Assembly: GCA_041546305.1 (NCBI GenBank)
Contig: JBFEWO010000107.1
Coordinates: 1 to 9,563 of the forward strand
DNA from: JBFEYJ01 sp041546305
GTDB taxonomy: Bacteria; Pseudomonadota; Gammaproteobacteria; Thiohalomonadales; Thiohalomonadaceae
Reading direction: 5' to 3'
Length of the DNA stretch: 9,563 bases
In this document: positions 1-5,965 of the stretch, piece by piece
How the letters are laid out: each line of letters starts with the position of its first letter
How positions within the stretch are numbered: the first letter of the stretch is position 1
Position numbers and translations under genes: made by a program
The notes under the pieces: generated by a model
The model's input: only the letters and a program-made list of their open reading frames with translations
What the model was told of the DNA's origin: nothing
Databases searched by the model: none

Positions 1-71
1 AGTCGCCACACTGTGGGACGCATGCCGACGCCCTGGACGATACCGCGGAGGCGAATACGCTGGCCTATCAT
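1..71 (-). CDS. hypF: HypF carbamoyltransferase, N-terminal fragment (cut by window edge)
   Basis: Only the first 23 codons are visible, from ATG at 71-69 to the window edge. They read M-I-G-Q-R-I-R-L-R-G-I-V-Q-G-V-G-M-R-P-T-V-W-R, which matches the acylphosphatase-like domain that opens HypF (family pattern R-x-x-G-x-V-Q-G-V-G-F-R-P). HypF turns carbamoyl phosphate into carbamoyl-adenylate and transfers the carbamoyl group to the C-terminal Cys of HypE, the source of the active-site cyanides of [NiFe]-hydrogenases. AAAAGG sits six bases ahead of the ATG and supports this start. The gene begins 31 bases after the hypE stop on the same strand, so it is the sixth gene of the operon. The usual Phe of the GFRP motif is Met here; the Arg that binds phosphate in acylphosphatases is kept. 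The identification rests on a short but distinctive motif plus context. Confidence 0.85.
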   Translation of the reverse strand, partial: MIGQRIRLRGIVQGVGMRPTVWR

Positions 72-102
72 CCGCCGCCTTTTGCATGCCGCTGCACTGG
101 AC

Positions 103-1149
103 TTAGCATATCCGCGGCAACTGTTCCCCGGCCAGCCAGTCGACCACCCGGCTGCCGCCGAAGCGGGTTTGCATCTCGACAAAACCGTTCGGGTCGGCGC
201 TGACTGTGCCGATCATCGCCGCCTCCCGTCCCAGTGGATGGGCGCGCATCACTGCCAGCAGACGCTCGGCCTCGGCGGCAGGGCAGATGCAGATCAGTTT
301 GCCTTCGTTGGCGACGTAGAGCGGGTCCAGGCCCAGCAATTCACAGGCGGCAGCTACCTGCGGTTTGATCGGGATCGCCGATTCATCGAGCCGCATGCCG
401 ATCCCTGACTGTTGCGCCAGTTCGTTGAGGGTCGTGGCCAAGCCGCCGCGGGTGGGATCGCGCAGGCAGTGGATCTCCGGCACGGCGGCCACCATCTCCG
501 CCACCAGGGTGTGCAGGGCGGCGGAGTCGGACTCGATGGTCGTTTCAAACTCCAGGTTTTCCCGGCTCGACATGATGGCGACACCGTGATCGCCGATGCT
601 GCCGCTGAGCAGGATGGCATCGCCGGGTTGTGCCCGCTCGCCGGAAATGTGTACTCCTTCCGGCACCACCCCGATACCAGTGGTGGTGATAAATACGCCG
701 TCGCCTTTGCCTTTTTCCACCACCTTGGTATCGCCGGTCACCACTGGCACACCTGCGGCGGCAGCTGCCTCGCCCATGCTGGCGACGATGCGCTCCAGAT
801 CCGCCAGCGGAAAACCTTCCTCCAGGATAAAACCCGCTGACAGGTAGAGCGGCCGGGCGCCGGACATCGCCACATCGTTAATGGTGCCGTGCACCGACAG
901 GGAGCCGATATCCCCACCGGGGAAAAACAGCGGCGAGATCACATGGCCGTCGGTGCTCATTACCATGCGCCCGGCGCTGACGTTGAAGGCGGCCTGATCG
1001 TTGGCCTGGCGCAGCAGTTCGTTGTCGAAGTGTTTGATGAACAACGCCTCAATGAGCTGGGCCATGGCGCGGCCGCCGCTGCCGTGGCTGAGGTCCACGG
1101 TGTTGTCTCGGGTGTTCAGGCGCTGCGAAAAGCGGATCATCTCATTCAT
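103..1149 (-). CDS. hypE: HypE, thiocarbamate-dehydrating hydrogenase maturation protein
   Basis: A 348-aa protein of about the usual HypE length. HypE accepts a carbamoyl group from HypF on its C-terminal Cys and dehydrates it with ATP to a thiocyanate. It then gives the cyanide to the iron held by HypC-HypD. Visible marks are H-G-S-G-G at residues 22-26, the D-G-H-V-I-S-P-L-F-F-P-G-G-D-I-G segment, the G-D-T-K-V-V-E-K-G-K-G-D-G nucleotide-binding segment typical of the PurM/AIR-synthase fold, and the diagnostic ending P-R-I-C with the acceptor Cys as last residue. The start is taken as ATG at 1149, one base after the hypD stop; a second in-frame ATG at 1140 is equally possible, and neither has a strong ribosome site. 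The reading frame stays open upstream into hypD, but that part is not HypE-like. Fifth gene of the hyp operon. Confidence 0.96.
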   Translation of the reverse strand: MNEMIRFSQRLNTRDNTVDLSHGSGGRAMAQLIEALFIKHFDNELLRQANDQAAFNVSAGRMVMSTDGHVISPLFFPGGDIGSLSVHGTINDVAMSGARPLYLSAGFILEEGFPLADLERIVASMGEAAAAAGVPVVTGDTKVVEKGKGDGVFITTTGIGVVPEGVHISGERAQPGDAILLSGSIGDHGVAIMSSRENLEFETTIESDSAALHTLVAEMVAAVPEIHCLRDPTRGGLATTLNELAQQSGIGMRLDESAIPIKPQVAAACELLGLDPLYVANEGKLICICPAAEAERLLAVMRAHPLGREAAMIGTVSADPNGFVEMQTRFGGSRVVDWLAGEQLPRIC

Positions 1150-1150
1150 A

Positions 1151-2290
1151 TTATTGGGCCTGTTGTTGCGTCTGACGGAAGCGTCCGTAGCTCCAGTAGG
1201 CGGCGCAGGCCCCCTCAGAGGAGACCATGCAGGAGCCCATCGGGTTTTCCGGCGTACAGACGGTGCCGAACAATTTGCAGTCGGTCGGTCGCTTTTGTCC
1301 GCGCAGGATGCGAGGACACTCGCAGCCCTTGATATCCGAGGCGCTGACCGCCGATAGGGCAAAACGCTTTTCCGCATCGAAAGCGGCAAACGCTGTGCGG
1401 ATCTGCAGCGCGCTGTCGGGCACCATGCCCAGGCCTCGCCATTCAAATTCAGCGCGTCTTTCCATGACTTCGGCGACCAGGGCCTGGGCCTTGGTGTTGC
1501 CGTCACGACTGACAAGGCGGGTGTACTCGTTCTCCACCTCAGTCCTTCCTGCATTGAGCTGGCGGATCAGCATCAGCGTCGACTGCATGATGTCGAGGGG
1601 TTCGAAGCCGGCGATCACCACCGGTTTGTGGTAGTGCACGGCGAAGTGTTCGTAAGGGCGGCTGCCGATCACCGAGCTGACATGCGAGGGCCCAAAAAAA
1701 CCATCGATGGCGACATCGCCGCTACCACTACTTTCCGAGGATCCGAGAATCGCCGTGAGCGCAGCGGGCGTCAGCACGTGATTGCAGAACACACTGAAAT
1801 TTTCCAGCCCCTCGGTCTGCGCCTGTTTGATGGCCATAGCCGTCGGCGGGGTGGTGGTCTCGAAGCCGATGGCGAAAAACACCACCTGGCGCTGCGGATT
1901 TTCCCGCGCGATGCGCAGCGCATCCTGAGTCGAATAGACCATACGCACATCGCCGCCCGCCGCCTTGAGTTTGAGCAGACTCATGCGCTTACTGGCGGGC
2001 ACGCGCAGCAGATCCCCATAGCTGCAGAGAATCACATCGTGTTGCTGCACCAGCTGGATGGCGTTGTCGATACGGCCGATGGGCAACACGCAGACCGGGC
2101 AGCCCGGGCCGTGCACGAACCGCACATTCTCCGGCATCAGGTCCTGCACCCCATAACGAAAGATCGCATGGGTGTGGCCACCGCAAAATTCCATCAGCCG
2201 GTATTCCCGTGCGCTGTCCGCCTCGGCGGCTATGGCCTTCGCCAGTTGCTCCGCCAGCTGGCGATCGCGAAATTCATCCACGTATTTCAT
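1151..2290 (-). CDS. hypD: HypD, iron-sulfur hydrogenase maturation scaffold
   Basis: A 379-aa protein close to the usual HypD size. With HypC it forms the scaffold on which the Fe(CN)2CO unit is assembled. It carries the HypD signatures C-G-G-H-T-H (36-41), G-P-G-C-P-V-C (61-67, the redox-active CxxC) and G-F-E-T-T-T-P (142-148). A Cys-rich C-terminal region (Cys 323, 325, 338, 345, 354, 362) holds the [4Fe-4S] cluster ligands. The ATG at 2290 overlaps the hypC stop as ATGA and is preceded by GGGAGG at seven bases, so the start is secure and coupling to hypC is likely. Oddities are a short Ser/Gly-rich stretch at about 183-191, before the conserved I-D-G-F-x-G-P-x-H-V-S segment, and a Gln-rich tail at the extreme C terminus. 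Confidence 0.97.
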   Translation of the reverse strand: MKYVDEFRDRQLAEQLAKAIAAEADSAREYRLMEFCGGHTHAIFRYGVQDLMPENVRFVHGPGCPVCVLPIGRIDNAIQLVQQHDVILCSYGDLLRVPASKRMSLLKLKAAGGDVRMVYSTQDALRIARENPQRQVVFFAIGFETTTPPTAMAIKQAQTEGLENFSVFCNHVLTPAALTAILGSSESSGSGDVAIDGFFGPSHVSSVIGSRPYEHFAVHYHKPVVIAGFEPLDIMQSTLMLIRQLNAGRTEVENEYTRLVSRDGNTKAQALVAEVMERRAEFEWRGLGMVPDSALQIRTAFAAFDAEKRFALSAVSASDIKGCECPRILRGQKRPTDCKLFGTVCTPENPMGSCMVSSEGACAAYWSYGRFRQTQQQAQ

Positions 2291-2523
2291 GAGGGGGCCT
2301 CCCTGAGCATGCCGGCTTCAGCGAAGATCTGCAGGGTGCGCTCTGCCTCCTCCGGGTCGAGCTTGTTCAGGGCGTAGCCCACATGCACCAGTACGTAATC
2401 GTCCAGCTGCACGCCCTCCACCAGTGCCAGGGAAACGGTTTTTTGCACGCCGCCCAGATCGACCGTGGCCATGTCGCTGGCCGTGTCGATACTCACCACT
2501 CTTGCCGGGATCGCCAGACACAT
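2287..2523 (-). CDS. hypC: HypC/HybG-family hydrogenase maturation chaperone
   Basis: A 78-aa protein of normal HypC size. It starts M-C-L-A-I-P, the family hallmark, in which Cys2 is exposed after removal of Met and binds the iron of the Fe(CN)2CO unit. The conserved His of the L-V-H-V-G-Y-A segment is at residue 47. HypC partners with HypD during cofactor assembly and then escorts the hydrogenase large subunit. The ATG at 2523 lies two bases after the hypB stop, with AGGA eight bases upstream; the longer open frame extending back to 2658 runs through hypB in another frame and is not used. Its TGA overlaps the hypD ATG. Only one hypC paralogue is visible, so nothing here says which hydrogenase it serves. 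Confidence 0.96.
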   Translation of the reverse strand: MCLAIPARVVSIDTASDMATVDLGGVQKTVSLALVEGVQLDDYVLVHVGYALNKLDPEEAERTLQIFAEAGMLREAPS

Positions 2524-2525
2524 GG

Positions 2526-3368
2526 CTATTGTCCTATCTCGGCCAGTTGTTGTGTCGCCGCGATCCAGCGATACCAGATCTCCATGCCCTCTCCGCTGGT
2601 GGCCGATACCTGCAACACCTTGATGGCGGGGTTGACCCGCCGCGCATAGTCGATGCATTGCCCCACATTGAAATTCAGGTGCGGCAGGAGATCGATCTTG
2701 TTCAGCAGCATCAGATCGGCGGCGGCGAACATATCCGGATATTTGATAGGCTTGTCCTCGCCTTCGGTCACCGACAGGATCGCCACCTTGTGCGCCTCCC
2801 CCAGGTCGAAGGCGGCGGGGCAGACCAGGTTGCCCACATTTTCGATAAACACCACGCTGCCGTCCTCGGGCTGCAGCGTCTCCAGTGCATGGCCGACCAT
2901 ATGCGCATCGAGGTGGCAGCCCTTGCCGGTGTTGACCTGGACGGCGCGTACCCCGGTTTCGCGGATACGTTCGGCGTCGTTGGCGGTCTGCTGATCGCCC
3001 TCGATGACGGAGAGGTTCTGTGTCTGCTTGAGGTCGTGGATGGTGCGGGTCAGAAGGGTGGTTTTGCCGGAGCCGGGGCTGGATACCAGGTTGAGGGCAA
3101 GGATGCCATGGGTGGCAAACCAGCGCCGGTTGGCGGCGGCATACTCGTTGTTTTTTCCCAGGATGTCCTGCTCGATCTGCACCATGCGCGCCTGGCTCAT
3201 GCCCGGCGCATGAGCACGGGCAGGGCCCTGGCCGTAATCATGGGTGTCGCCATGCTGGTGGTGTCTATCGTGCTCGTGATGATGATGGTGGCCATGGGCA
3301 TGGCCGTGACTGTGGTCATGCCCCTCGATGGTGGTTTCACCCGCGCCACATCCGCATACCGTACACAT
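2526..3368 (-). CDS. hypB: HypB, nickel-binding GTPase with His-rich N terminus
   Basis: A 280-aa GTPase that, with HypA, inserts nickel into the hydrogenase large subunit. The N terminus begins M-C-T-V-C-G-C-G, the CxxCxC high-affinity nickel site. Next comes a histidine-rich stretch with 15 His between residues 17 and 43, a nickel-storage feature known in several HypB proteins. The G domain shows the P-loop S-P-G-S-G-K-T-T (97-104), E-N-V-G-N-L-V-C-P (176-184) and N-K-I-D (223-226). Cys151-His152 and Cys183 match the G-domain metal site. The start is chosen as ATG at 3368, which overlaps the hypA TGA by one base and has GGAGG seven bases upstream. A GTG one codon earlier is possible but would put an extra residue ahead of the conserved MCT. 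Confidence 0.97.
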   Translation of the reverse strand: MCTVCGCGAGETTIEGHDHSHGHAHGHHHHHEHDRHHQHGDTHDYGQGPARAHAPGMSQARMVQIEQDILGKNNEYAAANRRWFATHGILALNLVSSPGSGKTTLLTRTIHDLKQTQNLSVIEGDQQTANDAERIRETGVRAVQVNTGKGCHLDAHMVGHALETLQPEDGSVVFIENVGNLVCPAAFDLGEAHKVAILSVTEGEDKPIKYPDMFAAADLMLLNKIDLLPHLNFNVGQCIDYARRVNPAIKVLQVSATSGEGMEIWYRWIAATQQLAEIGQ

Positions 3369-3709
3369 CACTCCACCTCCAGTTGTTTAATGCTCATTTC
3401 CTCACCGCGGGTGATCTGGAGCGGGTAACTGCCGCACTCCGGACAGGCATCAAAGCGTTGTTTCATCGGCAGTCTTATCCTGCACTGATTGCACCATGCC
3501 TCACCTGGCACATGAATAATCTCCAGTGTCGCCTGGTCCGCCAGGGTGCCACGGCGGATCACCTCGAAACTAAAGCGTATCGCCTCCTGCTCCACCCCGG
3601 CCAGTTCGCCTATCTCCAGCCAGACCGTTTTCACCTGTGAAAAACCTTGAGCATGCGCACTCTCTTCCAGAATCTGTATCACCCGCTCACAGAGCGACAT
3701 CTCATGCAT
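3368..3709 (-). CDS. hypA: HypA, zinc-containing nickel metallochaperone
   Basis: A 113-aa protein of standard HypA length. It begins M-H-E-M-S-L, with the M-H-E nickel-binding motif (His2, Glu3). It has the zinc-finger pair C-N-Q-C (73-76) and C-P-E-C (89-92). HypA hands nickel to the hydrogenase precursor in cooperation with HypB. The ATG at 3709 is preceded by GGAG at about eight bases. It is the first gene of the minus-strand operon, so its promoter must lie in the 97-bp divergent region 3710-3806 or inside the neighbouring methyltransferase gene. The stop overlaps the hypB start. Confidence 0.97.
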   Translation of the reverse strand: MHEMSLCERVIQILEESAHAQGFSQVKTVWLEIGELAGVEQEAIRFSFEVIRRGTLADQATLEIIHVPGEAWCNQCRIRLPMKQRFDACPECGSYPLQITRGEEMSIKQLEVE

Positions 3710-3748
3710 ACAGGTCTCTCCGTTTCATGTCCCTTTAGTGTCGGCTAG

Positions 3749-3777
3749 TTGAGCAAGGCTCGCCACAGATTTACAGT
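3749..3777 (+). promoter_or_regulatory. Candidate sigma70-type promoter for the methyltransferase gene
   Basis: TTGAGC (3749-3754) and TACAGT (3772-3777) each match four of six consensus bases and are separated by 17 bases. Transcription would start near 3784 and leave a leader of about 23 bases before the ATG at 3807. No good ribosome site precedes that ATG. The same 97-bp gap must serve the hyp operon on the other strand, for which I see no convincing -35/-10 pair. A match of this quality is common by chance. Confidence 0.3.
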
Positions 3778-3806
3778 AACGCATCAAACTGGGCAACACT
3801 AACAAC

Positions 3807-4379
3807 ATGACGACGCTCTCACTGGTACAGCAAGCGCATGCCGCTCTCTCCGAACTCCTGACCTCAGGCGATACCGTGGTCGATGCCACTGTAGGTAATG
3901 GTTACGATACCCTGTTTCTTGCCCGTGCAGTGGGTGAGAGCGGTACCGTATACGGTTTCGATATCCAGGAGCAGGCACTCGATACCGCCTACAAGCGCTT
4001 GCAGGCAGAAGGCCTGGCAGGACGCGTTTCGCTCTATCATGCCGGCCATGAGGCGATGGCGGTGGTACTGCCGGAATCGGTGCGGTGCCGAGTGAAGGCG
4101 GTGATGTTCAATCTGGGTTACCTGCCGGGCGGTGACAAACGGCGCATCACGGCGCTTAATACCACGCTGGCGGCATTGGAACAGGCCTTGTTACTGCTGG
4201 CGCCTGGTGGGGCGATCTCCGTGCTGGCCTATACCGGGCATCCCGGGGGACGAGAAGAGGCGGAGGCGGTGAAGAGCTGGGCAAGGTCGCTCGCGGACGA
4301 TTATTATCAGGTCAGGATTGAGATTCCCCCAAGCCGGAGCGGAGCAGCGCCGGAGTGGGTGTGGGTGCGGCGGTGTTGA
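3807..4379 (+). CDS. YtqB/MnmM-family SAM-dependent methyltransferase
   Basis: A 190-aa class I methyltransferase, nearly the length of Bacillus YtqB. Motif I is V-D-A-T-V-G-N-G-Y-D-T-L-F-L-A (25-39), followed by F-D-I-Q (51-54). It also has the family-specific F-N-L-G-Y-L-P-G-G-D-K (101-111) and Y-T-G-H-P-G-G-R-E-E (142-151), which mark Pfam's 'putative rRNA methylase' family (PF06962). The Firmicute member YtqB is now known as MnmM, which methylates 5-aminomethyl-2-thiouridine at tRNA position 34 to mnm5s2U. By family I infer a tRNA wobble-base methylase here, but rRNA or small-molecule substrates are not excluded. The gene stands alone, diverging from hypA; a link to hydrogenase maturation is not implied. 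There is no clear ribosome site, but motif I sits at the expected distance from this ATG. Confidence 0.85.
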   Translation: MTTLSLVQQAHAALSELLTSGDTVVDATVGNGYDTLFLARAVGESGTVYGFDIQEQALDTAYKRLQAEGLAGRVSLYHAGHEAMAVVLPESVRCRVKAVMFNLGYLPGGDKRRITALNTTLAALEQALLLLAPGGAISVLAYTGHPGGREEAEAVKSWARSLADDYYQVRIEIPPSRSGAAPEWVWVRRC

Positions 4380-4384
4380 GTGAG

Positions 4385-4402
4385 ATCGGGGACTTGCCCG
4401 AT
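4385..4402 (+). terminator. Weak hairpin just after the methyltransferase stop
   Basis: ATCGGG (4385-4390) pairs with CCCGAT (4397-4402) around a six-base loop, five bases after the TGA. No T-run follows, so it is at best a weak or Rho-assisted terminator. The next stretch, 4403-4479, contains no gene and no other signal I can support, apart from T-runs at about 4457-4462 and 4468-4473. Confidence 0.3.
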
Positions 4403-4479
4403 TCGATGATGGGATGATTGAAATCGGTCAGTGGATGCCTCATGTTTTGTATATCGTTTTTTGCCGGTTTTTTAAGTGT

Positions 4480-4604
4480 GTCGCTGATGCGACGGGTGAA
4501 TTGAAAGCGGGGTCTCGCCCCCGCGCGGCGAGGTACTTTCTTGTGGCGACAAGAAAGTACCCAAAGAAACGCTCCCGAAATTCCCGCCCTACGGGTGCCC
4601 TGCG
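4480..4604 (+). repeat. Left terminal inverted repeat of the structured element
   Basis: It contains three successive hairpins. The first is GTCGC/GCGAC (4480-4493, loop TGAT). The second is GCGGGG/CCCCGC (4507-4524). The third is a perfect 13-bp stem, GGTACTTTCTTGT/ACAAGAAAGTACC (4532-4561), with a four-base loop GGCG. The arm matches the reverse complement of 4929-5046 over nearly its whole length, with small insertions and substitutions. Confidence 0.82.
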
Positions 4605-4723
4605 TTGCTCGCTCCAGGAGGGCTTTGCAGACAGGCCCTCCATGGCCTGACTGCAAAGTTGCGCGCGTCCTGCGCGCAACCCTTCGGGCTATTCCACCTT
4701 CCACTGCGCTACTCGGCGGGAAT
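4580..4723. repeat. Nested multi-stem structure in the left half of the element
   Basis: ATTCCCGCC (4580-4588) pairs with GGCGGGAAT (4715-4723) and encloses two strong hairpins. One pairs 4623-4637 with 4644-4658, 14 of 15 positions complementary, around a six-base loop. The other is a perfect nine-base stem, GTTGCGCGC/GCGCGCAAC (4658-4666 and 4672-4680), with a five-base loop. A competing seven-base stem, GGAGGGC/GCCCTCC (4617-4623 and 4635-4641), shares bases with the first hairpin, so two alternative folds are possible. Confidence 0.7.
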
Positions 4724-4844
4724 GGACGGGATTCAAAACCCCTTCGTTTTACGCTGCCAGTGCATTTGTGCAGCAGAGGATTTATCAAAATTCTGTAACC
4801 GAACGGGGTGGTTTCTTCCAGTTAGGCGCAGCCGAGCATCGGAG

Positions 4845-4921
4845 TCATTTCAGGGGAAAGTGAGAGCATGTCTGAGCGAGGCGTTTTTTGCCTCGCGAGT
4901 TGCGCGAACGGCCTGAAATGA
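4845..4921. repeat. Nested stem-loop in the right half of the element
   Basis: A perfect ten-base outer stem TCATTTCAGG (4845-4854) pairs with CCTGAAATGA (4912-4921). It encloses a seven-base hairpin GCGAGGC/GCCTCGC (4876-4882 and 4890-4896) with a T-rich loop. Between this and the left structure, 4724-4844 is the core, where I see only a weak GCTGC/GCAGC stem (4753-4774). Confidence 0.7.
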
Positions 4922-4928
4922 AGAGAAG

Positions 4929-5046
4929 CGCAGGGCACCGCGTAGCGGCAAGCCTTCGGGAGATGGTTTTGGGTACTTTTGACTAAACAAAAGTACCTCG
5001 CCTTGCGGTGCGAGAACCGCTTTCAATGAAGTTGTCGCGAAGCGAC
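4929..5046 (-). repeat. Right terminal inverted repeat of the structured element
   Basis: Mirror copy of 4480-4604. The hairpins are GGTACTTTTG/CAAAAGTACC (4972-4997, 10-bp stem, loop ACTAAA), GCGGT/ACCGC (5005-5020) and GTCGC/GCGAC (5034-5046, loop GAA). The stems are kept although their sequences differ from the left arm: the long stem shrank from 13 to 10 bp, yet both of its sides changed together. This suggests selection on, or copying of, the folded form. The outer edge lies 22 bases before the permease start codon. Confidence 0.82.
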
Positions 5047-5068
5047 GCAAATATAGTGAATTCATCCC

Positions 5069-5965
5069 ATGCGTTACCCCCAGAATGTGGTTCAGGGTGC
5101 CCTGTTCATCCTGCTCTCGGAACTGATGTTTGCCTCGATGGGGGCGGCGGTGAAGGCTGCCTCGGACTTGGGGTTGTCCAACGAGATGCTGGTATTTATG
5201 CGCAACCTGATGGGCCTGTTCGTGATCGCGCCGTTGTTGCTGGGGTACGGGACCGCTGAGCTGCGCACACAGGTCTATCCGCTACACCTGATGCGGGCGG
5301 TGCTCGGGTTGTCGGCGATGTACTGTTTCTTCTATGTGTTGGGGCAGTTGCCGCTGGCCGACGGGATGCTGTTGAAGATGACTTCACCCATATTTATGCC
5401 GCTGATCGCCCTGTTGTGGCTGGGTGAGAGTGCGGCGCGTCTGGCGGTATTGGCCATTCCCCTCGGATTTATCGGTGTGGCGCTGGTGCTCAAACCGAAC
5501 GGGGACATGAGCTGGATCGCGCTTCTCGGTGTGCTCGGCGGGCTGCTGGCGGCCATCGCCAAGGTGACGGTGCGGCGCCTGGGGAGAACCGAGTCGACCA
5601 CCCGCATCGTCTTCTACTTTTCCCTGAATGCCACGGTGATCTCGGCGGTGCCGCTGCTCTGGGCCTGGCAGCAGCCAACTCTGGAGCAGTGGGCGTTGCT
5701 CGGGCTGATGGGGGTAATGGGCACCGCCGGTCAATTATTGCTGACCCGTGGTTATGGTATCGCACCGGCGGCCAAGGTCAGTCCCTTTACCTATTTCTCG
5801 GTGGTATTCGGCGCGGCCTATGGCTATCTGTTCTGGAATGAGACTCTGGACTGGCTGTTTATTGCCGGCGCTTTATTGATTACGGTGGCCGGAGTAATGG
5901 CGGTGCGAAGCCGTAAACGCAAGCCGGTTGCACCGGTGATGCAGACCGATGTGGAGGCAACATGA
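5069..5965 (+). CDS. EamA/DMT-family inner-membrane transporter
   Basis: A 298-aa, strongly hydrophobic protein with the ten-helix, two-repeat layout of the drug/metabolite transporter superfamily (EamA, PF00892). Repeat one spans about residues 10-142 and repeat two about 150-279. Helices are evident at about 10-28, 41-60, 72-91, 98-118, 124-141, 149-166, 180-200, 208-226, 237-256 and 262-280. A short basic tail (S-R-K-R-K) marks a cytoplasmic C terminus. Members export or import metabolites such as amino acids, nucleobases or vitamins; the substrate cannot be read from sequence. The ATG at 5069 lacks a good ribosome site and lies only 22 bases after the repeat element, so its promoter is unclear. 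Its stop overlaps the next gene's start (ATGA), which makes the two a likely translationally coupled pair. Confidence 0.88.
   Translation: MRYPQNVVQGALFILLSELMFASMGAAVKAASDLGLSNEMLVFMRNLMGLFVIAPLLLGYGTAELRTQVYPLHLMRAVLGLSAMYCFFYVLGQLPLADGMLLKMTSPIFMPLIALLWLGESAARLAVLAIPLGFIGVALVLKPNGDMSWIALLGVLGGLLAAIAKVTVRRLGRTESTTRIVFYFSLNATVISAVPLLWAWQQPTLEQWALLGLMGVMGTAGQLLLTRGYGIAPAAKVSPFTYFSVVFGAAYGYLFWNETLDWLFIAGALLITVAGVMAVRSRKRKPVAPVMQTDVEAT

Larger units (their letters stand above)
4480..5046. repeat. 567-bp structured repeat element with ~120-bp imperfect terminal inverted repeats
   Basis: The two ends are mirror images. Reading inward from each side there is a GTCGC/GCGAC hairpin, then ATTGAAAGCGG, a G/C-rich hairpin, GGCGAGGTACTTT and a long hairpin, then GTACCCAAA, CTCCCGAA and GGTGCCCTGCG. 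The left arm is 4480-4604 and the right arm 4929-5046; the innermost shared 11-mer is exact (4594-4604 against 4929-4939). The core 4605-4928 has its own nested stems. No transposase or convincing long protein is encoded; the several open frames across it are on both strands and look like by-products of the palindromes. I see no clear target duplication. I recall similar GTACTTT...AAAGTACC repeats dispersed in gammaproteobacterial genomes, often wrongly annotated as small proteins containing K-Y-P-K-K-R, but I cannot check that here. It is probably a non-autonomous, MITE-like or otherwise dispersed structured repeat. Confidence 0.8.

Noticed and set aside
1..87. Minus-strand frame starting at 87, in frame with hypE after its stop
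   Set aside because: It has no family likeness and no ribosome site, while the overlapping frame starting at 71 gives a clear HypF N terminus.
1150..1554. Upstream extension of the hypE reading frame
   Set aside because: It lies inside hypD in another frame and reads as Arg/Pro/Ser-rich nonsense; HypE similarity begins at M-N-E-M-I-R-F.
3366..3371. GTG at 3371 as hypB start
   Set aside because: The ATG one codon later gives the conserved M-C-T start, overlaps the hypA stop and has better-placed GGAGG.
2424..3428. 334-codon plus-strand open frame opposite hypB
   Set aside because: It is fully antisense to the well-supported hypB and parts of hypA and hypC, and has no recognisable domain; long open antisense frames are common at high GC.
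3751..3766. Possible sigma54 promoter on the minus strand ahead of hypA (TGGC...TTGC)
   Set aside because: Only eight bases separate the GG and GC pairs; sigma54 promoters need ten. The spacing fault is decisive.
3774..3787. FNR/ANR-type site before hypA
   Set aside because: Only one half-site (ATCAA, read as TTGAT on the minus strand) is present; the other half does not match.
4312..4788. 158-codon minus-strand open frame across the methyltransferase end and the repeat element
   Set aside because: It crosses the end of the methyltransferase gene and the palindromes of the repeat. Its sequence is the usual Arg-rich by-product of this repeat, and the equivalent plus-strand frame is just as open.
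4480..5046. CRISPR-like or insertion-sequence interpretation of the repeat region
   Set aside because: There are no evenly spaced direct repeats with unique spacers, and no transposase or remnant of one in any frame.
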